Shown piece after piece: positions 16,147-24,129 of a stretch of DNA of 64,000 nt. The notes beneath the pieces were generated by a model. It was not told where the DNA came from. It searched no databases and was given only the letters and a program-made list of their open reading frames with translations. Each line of letters opens with the position of its first letter. Position 1 is the first letter of the stretch. Both the position numbers and the translations under genes were made by a program. The DNA comes from Dysosmobacter segnis. Its GTDB lineage: Bacteria; Bacillota; Clostridia; Oscillospirales; Oscillospiraceae. The stretch spans positions 248,001 to 312,000 of the forward strand of contig NZ_JACOQI010000002.1 in NCBI RefSeq assembly GCF_014297285.1, given 5' to 3'.

Positions 16147-16509
16147 CTATTCACCTTCCTCAGTTTGAATGTTTTCGACTTGAATCAGATCCCCATACCA
16201 GAACAACCAGGTCTCTACGCCCTCCAGCTCGATCAGAGCAGAGAACCCATCGGGTCGTTCACGATGCGGATGCGCAACAAATACCTTGTCGCGGCTGGAC
16301 TCCACGAATTGACGGTACTCCTCTTGCATATGCGGATAATCCTTCCGAGCTGTGATTTGATCCACATTCAGAGCGACCAAATCCCCATCATGGATCTTTT
16401 TGTCGATCTCGTTTCCGAGGCTTTCCAGGACACCCGCAGCAAGTGTGCGTGAGCCTTTGTCCCTGAGCTTCTTTTTCAAAGCTCTGCGATTTTCACGGTT
16501 CAAACACAT
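16147..16509 (-). CDS. Hypothetical protein just upstream of the RNA polymerase
   Basis: 120 residues, with a basic N-terminus (MCLNRENRRALKKKLRDKG) and a C-terminal beta-rich half ending VETWLFWYGDLIQVENIQTEEGE. It stops 3 bases before the polymerase start, so the two are surely co-translated. It might be a polymerase cofactor, but no motif supports a function. Its ATG overlaps the stop of the Cys-rich gene. Confidence 0.65.
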   Translation of the reverse strand: MCLNRENRRALKKKLRDKGSRTLAAGVLESLGNEIDKKIHDGDLVALNVDQITARKDYPHMQEEYRQFVESSRDKVFVAHPHRERPDGFSALIELEGVETWLFWYGDLIQVENIQTEEGE

Positions 16510-16691
16510 TACCCCCTGTCTGAATATTCCTGAATTACCTTTTCGTACTCCTGAGCGTTCTCTTTCAAAACGCCCTGATAGAACACTTCGTTTTCCCCTG
16601 CGTCGTCAGCCGGAGAATAGTCATCACACTTCCCCTGGCACTCCGAGCCACATTGGTCATACCAAATACAATTTTTTCGTGCGGTGTTCAT
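16509..16691 (-). CDS. Small cysteine-rich protein
   Basis: I choose ATG 16691 (MNTARKNCIWYDQCG) because AAGGAGG lies 6 bases upstream. 60 residues. Four Cys/Tyr-rich positions, CIWYDQCGSECQGKCDDYSP, suggest a small zinc-binding knuckle; the rest is an acidic helix. Similar tiny CxxYxxC proteins are frequent in Firmicutes phages with unknown role. Confidence 0.65.
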   Translation of the reverse strand: MNTARKNCIWYDQCGSECQGKCDDYSPADDAGENEVFYQGVLKENAQEYEKVIQEYSDRG

Positions 16692-16778
16692 TGTAAGCCT
16701 CCTTCCGCTACACACCGCCGCGTCAGCTCTCTTAAATTTCAAGTTCCCTATATGATCAAATGAATCGTTGACGCCGCA

Positions 16779-17999
16779 TTAGTCTGTCGTGTTTCCATGA
16801 GAGATGCCGTTTAACCAATTCCGAAACAGTTCCCTCATCCGCCTGCTTGGAATGTAGATCCAGATTTCTTTGCCATCACGAATGGCTGACCGCCATACCC
16901 ACTGGATCATCTCACTCAACGCATAATCATCCTCGCGCACCTCAACTCCTTGCTCCTGAAAGTAGTTTTTCAGCAAAGGGTTGTAGTACACGTTGACGCA
17001 GTAGGCCAAGCAGTCCCTGTTCCGATATGCGTTAGTAGCCCGGACATTGCAGGAAAGGAAACCCTTGGTATATCCTTTGCCTTTCAGGAGGGCTTGATAA
17101 TCCTTAAAAACCGTCCACAAGTTACGGTCTGATGAAGAATTGAGCATATTCTTGAACAAGTTCGTCAAATTGTTTCTCAGCTGTTTGATAAGCGGCTGTC
17201 CTTTAGTATCACGCGCTTTCTTATACCAAGAAACAGATAGGCTCGACCTCATTTCGCCGATCTTATTCAGTTTCTCATCCTCGATGATATGAATTTTCTT
17301 TGGGAGTTCGGCCACGTAATCCGGTATGTGAGGTGTATCGCTGAAATGATATACCCCGTTCTCACAAACCGTTCCGATCCGCTGAACTTCGATATTATGA
17401 ATGTCGAAGTAATATTTCTGCACCTGGGCATCGAACATATAGGTGAGAATGATCACCTCATCGAAGGATTGAAATACCTCAATCGGGAACTTCCATAGCA
17501 AGAGGCAGTCATTATACAAAATGACGTTGCCGGTCATGCACATATCCCGCAGGTCTTCAAATCTACCCTCGTAGTCATCATTTACCCACCGCACACGGTA
17601 CTCAGAGTCAACCTCGATCATCTCCCGCTTGAGCATTTGCAAATCCTTTGGAGAAATCGGGATTGTCTGAACGGCTTGGAAAACCTCATCCAAAATGAGC
17701 TTATAGCCGCCGTCTTGGATCAGCGAAATCGTTTCATCGTTATACGACTCAAACAGCGCATGAGTACTGGCGATGTTATCCCTCATAGACAAAAGGTAAT
17801 GCAGATTTTCCAACTTACCCTTACCTTTGCTTTGCGGATCTTTGAATTTCCGCCCACTGCAACTCCGTTTGATTCGTTCTACTTCGTCCAGGTATGGCGT
17901 GATAAATACGTAGCGGCTTTCCTTGTCTTGGTTCATCAAAGTGATCGCGGACTCGGTTTTACCTGCTCCCATAATCGTGTCACATACCTTAACGATCAC
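16779..17999 (-). CDS. P-loop ATPase, superfamily II helicase-like
   Basis: 406 residues. Walker A MGAGKTES at about 10-17, then VFITPYLDEVERI (motif Ia-like, about 31-43), and Walker B KLILDEVFQ at about 99-107. A C-terminal segment, GKEIWIYIPSRRMRELFRNWL, may be a degenerate arginine-finger motif. The set resembles DEAD-like helicases but the second RecA domain is poorly conserved. A role in phage replication or recombination is likely. Its stop and start overlap the neighbouring OGG1-like gene by 4 bases. Confidence 0.7.
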   Translation of the reverse strand: MIVKVCDTIMGAGKTESAITLMNQDKESRYVFITPYLDEVERIKRSCSGRKFKDPQSKGKGKLENLHYLLSMRDNIASTHALFESYNDETISLIQDGGYKLILDEVFQAVQTIPISPKDLQMLKREMIEVDSEYRVRWVNDDYEGRFEDLRDMCMTGNVILYNDCLLLWKFPIEVFQSFDEVIILTYMFDAQVQKYYFDIHNIEVQRIGTVCENGVYHFSDTPHIPDYVAELPKKIHIIEDEKLNKIGEMRSSLSVSWYKKARDTKGQPLIKQLRNNLTNLFKNMLNSSSDRNLWTVFKDYQALLKGKGYTKGFLSCNVRATNAYRNRDCLAYCVNVYYNPLLKNYFQEQGVEVREDDYALSEMIQWVWRSAIRDGKEIWIYIPSRRMRELFRNWLNGISHGNTTD

Positions 18000-18847
18000 A
18001 CGCTTTCCTCCTTCGCCGTCTTGCGGTAATAGAAGAATTGGAGCTGCTGAACATAGCCGGCAAATCCGGCGTACTGAGAAGGGTCGAAATTGCCATGGTA
18101 GATATCATCAATCATGCGGTTGATCCACACATCCCTGGGGTAACTGTCCATACGGTGAAGCCCAAACAGCATCACACAGTTCGCAACCTTCTCGCCAATG
18201 CCCCGCAGAGCAATCAGCGTCTTCCGGGCTGTATCGTCATCCTGCTTCTGGAGCTGCACCCAGAAATCTTCGTCATACTCGGCCATCTCTTTCACATAGC
18301 TTTCACGATAGCCCAGCGATGCCGGTGACAAATCCTGACCTCTCAGCTGCGCCGGTGTCGGGAAGGAATAGAACTGCTGACCGTCGATCTCCCCCAGCGG
18401 CGTACCGAATGTCTGGCAGAGAATATCTACCGCTTTGCGAATGCGCGGGATATTGTTCCGCTGAGAGATAATGAAGGTCACTACCATCTCCCACAAATTC
18501 TGTCTCAGGACACGAATGCCGCCACCTGCCGCGATCGCCTCCCGCAAAAACAGGTCTCCGGCCATCTTCTGCTGATATGCTTCATAGTCAGCAGACAAGT
18601 CAAAATAGGGCATCCATACATCCCGGAACTCATCATAGGGGCAGTGAAAAACATACCCGCCATTGGTACCCGGTGTGATTTTCACCAGTTTCATGTCGGT
18701 GACCGCCACATATCCCCCATCCTGCAGTGCGGTCAGCCGGAAGCACTGGCCGGAATCTGCAATCTGCTTCAAATCAAACGTATGGGGAATGTTAATGAGC
18801 ACGCCATCAGAAACCCTCCGGCAAATTACCTTTTCGCCACTCATCAT
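17996..18847 (-). CDS. ogg: 8-oxoguanine DNA glycosylase (OGG1 type)
   Basis: 283 residues, about the usual length. The N-terminal OGG1-like domain contains SGQCFRL. The helix-hairpin-helix-GPD signature is LRGIGEKVANCVMLFGLHRMDSYPRDVW at about 215-242, with the catalytic Lys in EKVANC and the Asp in PRDVW. It removes oxidised guanine as an AP lyase. Phage OGG genes are rare; it may protect phage DNA against oxidative bursts. It overlaps the upstream gene by 41 bases. Confidence 0.9.
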   Translation of the reverse strand: MMSGEKVICRRVSDGVLINIPHTFDLKQIADSGQCFRLTALQDGGYVAVTDMKLVKITPGTNGGYVFHCPYDEFRDVWMPYFDLSADYEAYQQKMAGDLFLREAIAAGGGIRVLRQNLWEMVVTFIISQRNNIPRIRKAVDILCQTFGTPLGEIDGQQFYSFPTPAQLRGQDLSPASLGYRESYVKEMAEYDEDFWVQLQKQDDDTARKTLIALRGIGEKVANCVMLFGLHRMDSYPRDVWINRMIDDIYHGNFDPSQYAGFAGYVQQLQFFYYRKTAKEESV

Positions 18848-19220
18848 ACTCGCTCCTTTTCTTCAAATATTTGCGGATTATGCTCAGTCCGCAGTACACC
18901 AGATCGCAATACGGCTTGGAGCCGTCGCCATCGTATTGGGTGATTGCTGATACAACCTCCTGCTCCGTCAGATTCTCCGGCACATACCGAAACAGCTCAA
19001 ATACCTCCTGCATTTTCTCAATGAGGCGGATATTATCGGCGCAGGTTTTGACTTGGCTCTTAGCCAGCGTCAGCATTGTCGCCGGGTCAATTCCATAGAG
19101 TCTTGCGGCATTTCTATACGCTTGCACCTCTTCAAACAGAGCGGCACGCTCCTGGTTCATACGCAGGATCGTTGTTTCGTACTCGCTCAGTCTGTGCGTC
19201 AACTCTTTAAGGTCGTCCAC
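18807..19220 (-). CDS. Hypothetical coiled-coil protein
   Basis: 137 residues starting at GTG 19220 (MDDLKELTHRLSEYE). AAGGAGCG lies 8 bases upstream and the operator-like element is just before that. Residues 1-70 are a heptad-rich coiled coil; the C-terminal part, DLVYCGLSIIRKYLKKRSEYDEWRKG, is helical and basic. No family is recognised. It is the first gene after the operator element, so it may head the operon running to the RNA polymerase. Confidence 0.65.
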   Translation of the reverse strand: MDDLKELTHRLSEYETTILRMNQERAALFEEVQAYRNAARLYGIDPATMLTLAKSQVKTCADNIRLIEKMQEVFELFRYVPENLTEQEVVSAITQYDGDGSKPYCDLVYCGLSIIRKYLKKRSEYDEWRKGNLPEGF

Positions 19221-19242
19221 TGCACGCGCTCCTTTCTGATTG

Positions 19243-19287
19243 ATTTACTTTGTTGCTATTTGAAAGTCAAACTTTCTTCACTATGCA
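19243..19287 (-). promoter_or_regulatory. Operator-like element inside a possible promoter
   Basis: TAGCAACAAAGTAAAT (minus strand, 19243-19258) lies directly before the AAGGAGCG ribosome site of the next gene. TTGACT lies 17 bp upstream of TAAATC, so the element would overlap a weak sigma-A promoter. Confidence 0.55.
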
Positions 19288-19482
19288 GCCATATCCTCTA
19301 CACGTCCGGCCATATCCCATCTTGTCTCCGAATAGGCCGTTGTCGTCCAGATTACGAATAGTCGCCTGCTTTTCATTGAGCTTTAAGATCTCGCCGTTCC
19401 GAAGCTCTTGGTACTTGGAGTCAATGTAGGCCACACGATCTCCGACCACAAGCTCCCGACCGAAAAAATCACAATGTTTCAT
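19267..19482 (-). CDS. Small beta-barrel-like hypothetical protein
   Basis: 71 residues: MKHCDFFGRELVVGDRVAYID...GEILKLNEKQATIRNL. The VGDRVAYI...ATIRNL pattern suggests an SH3/KOW-like small barrel, as in many phage regulators or nucleic-acid binders. The C-terminus has two Cys. Function unknown. It ends 47 bases before the operator element of the next transcript. Confidence 0.65.
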   Translation of the reverse strand: MKHCDFFGRELVVGDRVAYIDSKYQELRNGEILKLNEKQATIRNLDDNGLFGDKMGYGRTCRGYGCIVKKV

Positions 19483-19494
19483 ATATTCACCGCC

Positions 19495-20367
19495 TTATCC
19501 AAAGTCCACGCAACCGCATTTGGGCGCTTCCTCACGGGAGCTTTGTTCCTTCTCGCCATCCCACTTCCAGACAGGAACGAGCTTCCGAAGATCCGACACA
19601 GCAGCGTCGCGCTCTGCCCGCAGCGCTTTCACTTTCTCCGCACACTTATACCAGTTCGAGCGCAGCCCGTCGCATTCCACTCTGAGCTTTTTCAACTCCT
19701 CCAACCAGTGAGCGAGCTGTTCATGCTCGGCAGCGCAGGTATCACAAGGGTTGCTTTTTCTCAGTCTTTCCCCAACCTTATAGCAGTGCTGGATCGTTTC
19801 GTCAAGGGTCATGGCCGCATCGGGCTTCTTCGGTTCAACCACGAAAGCCCACTCGTAAGCATCAACCGGAGAGTTGAGGTTCTTAAAGCACAACTTCCCA
19901 TCGTAAACACTCCCCTTGACGTGAGAGCAGGTTTCCTCATCGCAGATGGAGCAGGTCGTAGAGGCTACACTACATCCGATAGACACATTCTTTACCATGT
20001 CGGCATTCAGGTCTTCGATCAGCTGCTTAGACACCTCAGAACGGAGGATGTAAGCATATGCAATCAGTTCGCAATAGATATCGCCGGATCTCGTAGTCCT
20101 CTCGATATCAGAGACCACGACGGTATCGTAGATACGAGCACTCTTCTCATTCTTGATAATCCCCGGCTTGCCGATGTACATTTTGGCAAGGCTATGAAGC
20201 GATTTAGTAGTAAAACGCTCAAAGTCCTTATCCACATCGTTGCTGCACACCCTCATACCGAATATAAACACCTGATCGGCGGTCAACGGGTGTGAGCTTA
20301 CGGTATTGATCTTTCTCATGTCGGCATCGGTCGGGACGCCGCTTCTCAATTTAACGGGGCAATCCAT
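19495..20367 (-). CDS. Cys-rich protein with protease-like central region
   Basis: The start is taken as ATG 20367 (MDCPVKLRSGVPTDADM) because the longer frame overlaps the whole HNH gene. 290 residues. The central part, KNVSIGCSVASTTCSICDEETCSHVKG, then NLNSPVDAYEWAFVVEP, recalls head-maturation protease-like proteins that carry a small zinc-binding insert. A second such gene exists at 832-2031, so this may be a non-structural relative. The C-terminal 100 residues form a coiled coil with CDTCAAE. Confidence 0.5.
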   Translation of the reverse strand: MDCPVKLRSGVPTDADMRKINTVSSHPLTADQVFIFGMRVCSNDVDKDFERFTTKSLHSLAKMYIGKPGIIKNEKSARIYDTVVVSDIERTTRSGDIYCELIAYAYILRSEVSKQLIEDLNADMVKNVSIGCSVASTTCSICDEETCSHVKGSVYDGKLCFKNLNSPVDAYEWAFVVEPKKPDAAMTLDETIQHCYKVGERLRKSNPCDTCAAEHEQLAHWLEELKKLRVECDGLRSNWYKCAEKVKALRAERDAAVSDLRKLVPVWKWDGEKEQSSREEAPKCGCVDFG

Positions 20368-20719
20368 GTTCTTCACCCACCCTTTCAAAGTAGAATGTAA
20401 TTTTCTTTGGCGTTGGCTTAACCATACCAAACCGTACAGCCTGACGGTAAGTATAGCAGTCACGCTCCAAGGTGACCGGCATAGCTTCCAGTATTCGCCG
20501 CCAGCCCTCCAATGAGTTGCTGCGCTTGTAGTGATTGCAGCTCCGACAGGCCGGCAGCATATTTGCCAGATCGTCTTCGCCCTCACTCCTCAGCGCAACA
20601 ACGTGATCGACTTGCATATCCTCATAGTTCAGCTGCTCGCCGCAGTATGCACACCGCCCGCCCATCTTGTCATAAATGGTGCGGCGCTCTGCCGGCGTCA
20701 GCCTGCGTCTCTTTTCCAT
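20351..20719 (-). CDS. HNH endonuclease
   Basis: 122 residues. HNH core: CAYCGEQLNYEDMQVDHV, then NMLPACRSCNHYK, with two CxxC zinc pairs and the DH catalytic step. It is a free-standing nuclease, possibly homing or packaging-related. It overlaps the next gene start by 17 bases. It lies far from the terminase, which argues against a simple packaging role. Confidence 0.88.
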   Translation of the reverse strand: MEKRRRLTPAERRTIYDKMGGRCAYCGEQLNYEDMQVDHVVALRSEGEDDLANMLPACRSCNHYKRSNSLEGWRRILEAMPVTLERDCYTYRQAVRFGMVKPTPKKITFYFERVGEEHGLPR

Positions 20720-20738
20720 TCATAAATTCTCCTTCCGC

Positions 20739-20936
20739 TCATTCTCCAACTTGTTTATCCGATGCGCTATAAACAAGTTCTTTCCGTAGCTCATCCTTCA
20801 ATCTGCGCTTAGCCAACCGCTTGTTGGACTTTTTGGCTTTTGCCCACCCATTGTGGTTGTTCGCCCAGCAAGCATATCTGTGGCTAAACTCAGACTGCCA
20901 GCCGAGTTTTCCTTTATAAGTGTTAGCCTTCTTCAT
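20739..20936 (-). CDS. Small basic hypothetical protein
   Basis: 65 residues, very rich in Lys, Arg, Trp and Asn (ACWANNHNGWAKAKKSNKRLAKRRLKDEL). It is probably nucleic-acid binding. It lies between the HNH and NADAR genes with an AAGAAGG-type start. Confidence 0.6.
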   Translation of the reverse strand: MKKANTYKGKLGWQSEFSHRYACWANNHNGWAKAKKSNKRLAKRRLKDELRKELVYSASDKQVGE

Positions 20937-20944
20937 AGTTCACA

Positions 20945-21358
20945 TCACATTTCTGCTCTGACCCGCATAAGGATTTTACCAAGGCGATTTTCTCCAACGC
21001 CATCACAGACGCCCCAGATGCGGTCGCCCCAAGTATTACCTTCAATGAGTTCGGCATCTTTGGTCGCAACAAGCTTGTCTGCCAAATCAGGATTCTGTGA
21101 GAACTTTGCCTTGCAAATCTCATACATAACGGTATCTTTGACCGCTTCCCAGTCACCACGGAGCTTAACCCTACGCCCAAGCCTCTTTGCCTCTGACGGA
21201 TTCAGACGGCAAAACTCAGTCATACGTTCTGGGCATTTAGCCGCTTGAAACGCTGCCTCGTTATTCTCAAAACACATTCCATTGTAGGTAACTGGTGCCG
21301 AGTAGAAGTTACTCAGAAAATAATACTCACCTCTAAACTCGCTGATACTTACTCCCAT
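20945..21358 (-). CDS. NADAR-family protein (YbiA-like)
   Basis: 137 residues, about the family length. Features: EYYFLSNFYSAPVTYNGMCFENNEAAFQAAK at the N-terminus, typical of NADAR (F-S-N-F-Y...N-E-x-x-F-Q-A-x-K), then GNTWGDRIWGVCDGVGENRLGKILM at the C-terminus. NADAR proteins are N-glycosidases acting on ADP-ribosyl-type substrates; some remove ADP-ribose from guanine in DNA. In a phage this could counter ADP-ribosylating defences or process NAD-related metabolites. A clear family match. Confidence 0.9.
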   Translation of the reverse strand: MGVSISEFRGEYYFLSNFYSAPVTYNGMCFENNEAAFQAAKCPERMTEFCRLNPSEAKRLGRRVKLRGDWEAVKDTVMYEICKAKFSQNPDLADKLVATKDAELIEGNTWGDRIWGVCDGVGENRLGKILMRVRAEM

Positions 21359-21434
21359 GTTATACCTCCATCATTTCGTATCGATATATACAGAGCATAC
21401 CGGTGTTTTGTGTCTCGATCATGACCGTACCTCA

Positions 21435-21809
21435 TTACCGTGCCGCAAAGAAATCACGGTAGACCTTTTCGATGATGGTATGGCTGGAAATGTTGACACT
21501 CGGGACTGCCCATCGAGCTGTAGCCTCGAAGTCCTTCTCGTGCGCCGCAATGTAAGACCTCATGTCATTTCGCAGCCCATCCACCGTACCGATCGCACAG
21601 AGCAGAGAGTGTTGCGCCGCCTCAAAGTCCTTGATGGCACGATCTTTGTCGGGGCCGTCCGGGTAAAGGTCAATGACGCCCTTGCGCACAATCGCTACCT
21701 TAGCTTTCTCTTCCAGATTTGTTTCGGCGGCAAAGTAGTCCAACAGCAACCGTTCTCTTTGCCGGTCAGCCGGCGTCCATTCTGGCTGAGAGTGCTTCTT
21801 CAGGAACAT
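21435..21809 (-). CDS. Hypothetical protein with helical repeats
   Basis: The start is set at ATG 21809 (MFLKKHSQPEWTPADR) because TTGGAGG precedes it by 8 bases. 124 residues. Mostly helical (LLLDYFAAETNLEEKAKVAIVRKG, then AIKDFEAAQHSLL). No known family. It is the outermost gene of this minus-strand block. Confidence 0.65.
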   Translation of the reverse strand: MFLKKHSQPEWTPADRQRERLLLDYFAAETNLEEKAKVAIVRKGVIDLYPDGPDKDRAIKDFEAAQHSLLCAIGTVDGLRNDMRSYIAAHEKDFEATARWAVPSVNISSHTIIEKVYRDFFAAR

Positions 21810-22176
21810 AGTAAAACCTCCAAAAATGTTCAAAAGTTCAGAACCCCAAAATCGAATTATCACTTTTGAGGTGATAAATTCTAAATTTCGATGCTCAAAC
21901 GCTCGTCAACAAACGGGGTATTTGAAAATCGTCCCTTAGAAGGGGAAGGGGTAATATCGCTACGCTCAAAGTAGTCTAAAAGTTGCAAAAATAGCCAATT
22001 TGCAAAGGGGAAGTTTTTGCAGTTAGGCCGCTCGCTTCGCTCGCGGATATACGGAGAGTTGGTAGCGGCCTAACCCAAAAGGTAGGTGCGGGGTAGACAC
22101 TTTCGATTTAGTCATCTACCCATCCCCCCAGTATCTTGAGTCTTCTGCCGACTGGCAGTGTGGACACCAGAGAAAA
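21810..22176. other. Gene-free spacer downstream of the integrase, with a large inverted repeat
   Basis: 367 bases without a credible ORF. It contains an 11-bp perfect inverted repeat GTTAGGCCGCT/AGCGGCCTAAC separated by about 31 bases (22023-22075), with an inner GCTCGC/GCGAGC-like palindrome. A nearby TTTGCAAA pair and AAGGGGAAGGGG tracts also occur. An attachment site or integrase terminator is possible, but neither can be shown. Confidence 0.4.
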
Positions 22177-22935
22177 TCAAATGTCCCCTAACAGGTCGAT
22201 TGAAACATCGTGGTAGGCTTTCTTCTCTTCCTCGTCTGCGATTCCGATATAGCGCATGGTGATGAGAGCACTGGAATGACCGAAAAGACGCTGGAGGAAC
22301 ACAATGTCGTGGTTGCTCTGGTAGTGGAAGTATCCGAAAGTCTTCCGTAGGGTATGGGTACCAATGTTCTGCTTGATCCCGCAAGCCTTAGCCGCATCCT
22401 TCAACTTCTTGCGCAGGGTGTCCACTTCAATGTGACCACCTTCGCGGGAAGCGAAGATGTACTCGTCAGAGTAGTGGCTGGCATCGTTACCGTAGTACCA
22501 CTGAATGGCGTGGACACATGATTCATTCAGATAGAGTCCACGTCGCTTGTCTACCTTCTCCTGAAAGACTGAGATTTTGTCGGTGGTATCGGTGTAGTCT
22601 CCGACAATGTAGCGGATCTTGCCGTCAGGGAAGAAAATATCAGAACACTTCAGTTCCAGAAGCTCGTTGGCTCTGAGTCCGAGGTTGATACCCAAGATGA
22701 ATGCCAGCAGGTACTTGGGATCAGCATTGGCCCGTAGCCAGGAGGCCATAGCGTCAAGCTGCTCACGAGACTTGATCGGAAAAACCGTCTGCTCTTCTCC
22801 TTTGCGGTAGTTGACCTTCTTGGGAGGCTCGACAGCAGAGGTACCGGGGAACTGAATGATTTTACAGCTGGTCGGCGGTACGGTATTGATCTGAGGAGCC
22901 GTAGGCTGATCAAAGAAGGTAAGTTGCGTGTCCAT
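22177..22935 (-). CDS. int: Tyrosine recombinase / integrase
   Basis: I choose ATG 22935 (MDTQLTFFDQP), preceded by GAGGTGG. 252 residues. Catalytic residues are visible: Arg in LGLRANELLEL, a Lys in the beta-hairpin region, HTLRKTF (H-x-x-R), FGHSS and the nucleophile in MRYIGI. All five classes are intact, in contrast to the repressor-like relative at 46891. It would integrate or excise the phage. Transcribed from a sigma-A promoter with operator-like elements. Confidence 0.92.
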   Translation of the reverse strand: MDTQLTFFDQPTAPQINTVPPTSCKIIQFPGTSAVEPPKKVNYRKGEEQTVFPIKSREQLDAMASWLRANADPKYLLAFILGINLGLRANELLELKCSDIFFPDGKIRYIVGDYTDTTDKISVFQEKVDKRRGLYLNESCVHAIQWYYGNDASHYSDEYIFASREGGHIEVDTLRKKLKDAAKACGIKQNIGTHTLRKTFGYFHYQSNHDIVFLQRLFGHSSALITMRYIGIADEEEKKAYHDVSIDLLGDI

Positions 22936-22945
22936 AGTCCACCTC

Positions 22946-23050
22946 ATTTTCTTTGTCACAAAAGACCGTCAGTTGTTGTCTCTTACCTTAATATATTCTA
23001 CCATATCTGGGGTCTAAAGTCAATCAGAATATTAGTTTTCTTTGTTGCTA
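22946..23050 (-). promoter_or_regulatory. Integrase promoter with flanking operator-like elements
   Basis: Minus strand: TTGACT (23018-23023), 17-bp spacer, TAGAAT (22995-23000). TAGCAACAAAGAAAA lies upstream (23036-23050), and GTGACAAAGAAAAT lies between the -10 and the ribosome site (22946-22960). This is the same two-site pattern as the tRNA-array and repressor promoters. Confidence 0.75.
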
Positions 23051-23965
23051 TCGGAGAAGAATACGACTGTAAACGGGGTGAATTATAGAGGGTTGACAGA
23101 AAAACCGAGGCTGTAAGGCTAAAAATGTGATTTTGGAGGTATGGGTTTAATTCATTTACTGTTGGGGAATCGTCGAGATTGATCCCGAGTGAAAAATGGG
23201 GATATGGGGCGTACGTGATAGAGTAGAGGTACTGAGTCGTTTCGTGAGAAACGGGGCGGGCGCGAAAATGTGAAGGCTCCCCCGGTGCCGGTGGCGTCCA
23301 GGCAGGCGGGCGGGGTGCCGTTGTTCGTCTGCTGACGGGCGAAAACGGGCCGGGGTTCTGCAAACTCTCCAAAAGCAGAATTGAAAGCGGGCAGAAAATG
23401 AGACGGGGCTGGAGTTGGGCACGGTGGCGGGCGGGGTGCCTGCTGGCCTGCGGCGCTGGCTCCTGTCGGGCTGGCTTCGGGCGGGGTTCGATGCCTTTAT
23501 GACTTGGGCGGCAATTCGGCAGGCAAGCGGGCGCAAGTCCTCATCTTTTCGCCCTTTCTCCCTTCGTGCTTCTCTTCTCCCTCTTCGGATGTCCTCGTGT
23601 TCTCCTGCTGGCTCTGTCTGTTCGATCTGGGCGGGCAAGCTGGCGGCATAGGGGCGGCGGGCGGCGTGTCCGTCTGGCCGGGGTGCTGGGTGTGTCGTGC
23701 TCTCCTGCGGCATGGGGCAGGGCTGGCCGCTCTCGTGCCGTGTCTGCTGGCCGTCTCCCCTGCTGGCCGTGCTGGGGCAGTCTGTGCGGGCGCTGGGCAT
23801 GGGCGGCGATCTCAGGCCAACCGGCTTGCTAATTGGCAAAATGCACAAAGATTCAATAAGAAATGCAGCATAATGACGAAAATAATGCCTTGTATTCTGT
23901 GCTTTTTACGCTGTAAATATGCCCGTTTTGGTGTAAAATAGGATATTTTTCTAACTTTTTGGATA
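23051..23965. other. GC-rich non-coding spacer with repeated GGGCGG/GCGGGC words
   Basis: Between the divergent integrase and sigma-like genes. From about 23240 to 23830 the sequence is far more GC-rich than its surroundings and full of GGGCGG, GCGGGC and CTGGC words on the plus strand. ORFs of up to 230 codons exist on both strands, but they have repetitive low-complexity composition and no ribosome site. I treat it as a non-coding spacer, possibly an origin or attachment region. Confidence 0.45.
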
Positions 23966-24012
23966 TAGCAACAAAGTAAATGATTGACGGATGGGATCTT
24001 TTATGATAAGAT
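23966..24012 (+). promoter_or_regulatory. Sigma-A promoter of the early plus-strand region, with operator-like element
   Basis: TAGCAACAAAGTAAAT (23966-23981) abuts TTGACG (23984-23989); a 17-bp spacer follows, then TAAGAT (24007-24012). A second copy of the element lies at 24094-24109, just before the ribosome site of the sigma-like gene. Confidence 0.75.
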
Positions 24013-24093
24013 ATAGACAGTTAAAGAGGGCGGGCGCTGGGGCCGTTGGCCGGGGGTATCCTCTCCGGGCGGCAGGCTCCACCGCTTCCCGAT

Positions 24094-24109
24094 AGCAACA
24101 AAGTAAATC
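24094..24109 (+). promoter_or_regulatory. Operator-like element before the sigma-like gene
   Basis: TAGCAACAAAGTAAAT, identical to the copy upstream of the -35 at 23966. It lies 9 bases before the AAAGGAG ribosome site and 20 bases before the start codon, inside the expected transcript. Confidence 0.6.
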
Positions 24110-24129
24110 AACGTAAAGGAGAATGAACA

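Noticed and set aside
20367..20586. N-terminal extension of the Cys-rich gene at 19495
   Set aside because: The upstream part overlaps the HNH gene in another frame; a ribosome-like site precedes ATG 20367.
23156..23848. 230-codon minus-strand and 145-codon plus-strand ORFs in the GC-rich spacer
   Set aside because: High GC lengthens ORFs by chance; the residues are low-complexity Arg/Pro/Ala/Gly, there is no ribosome site, and the two frames overlap.
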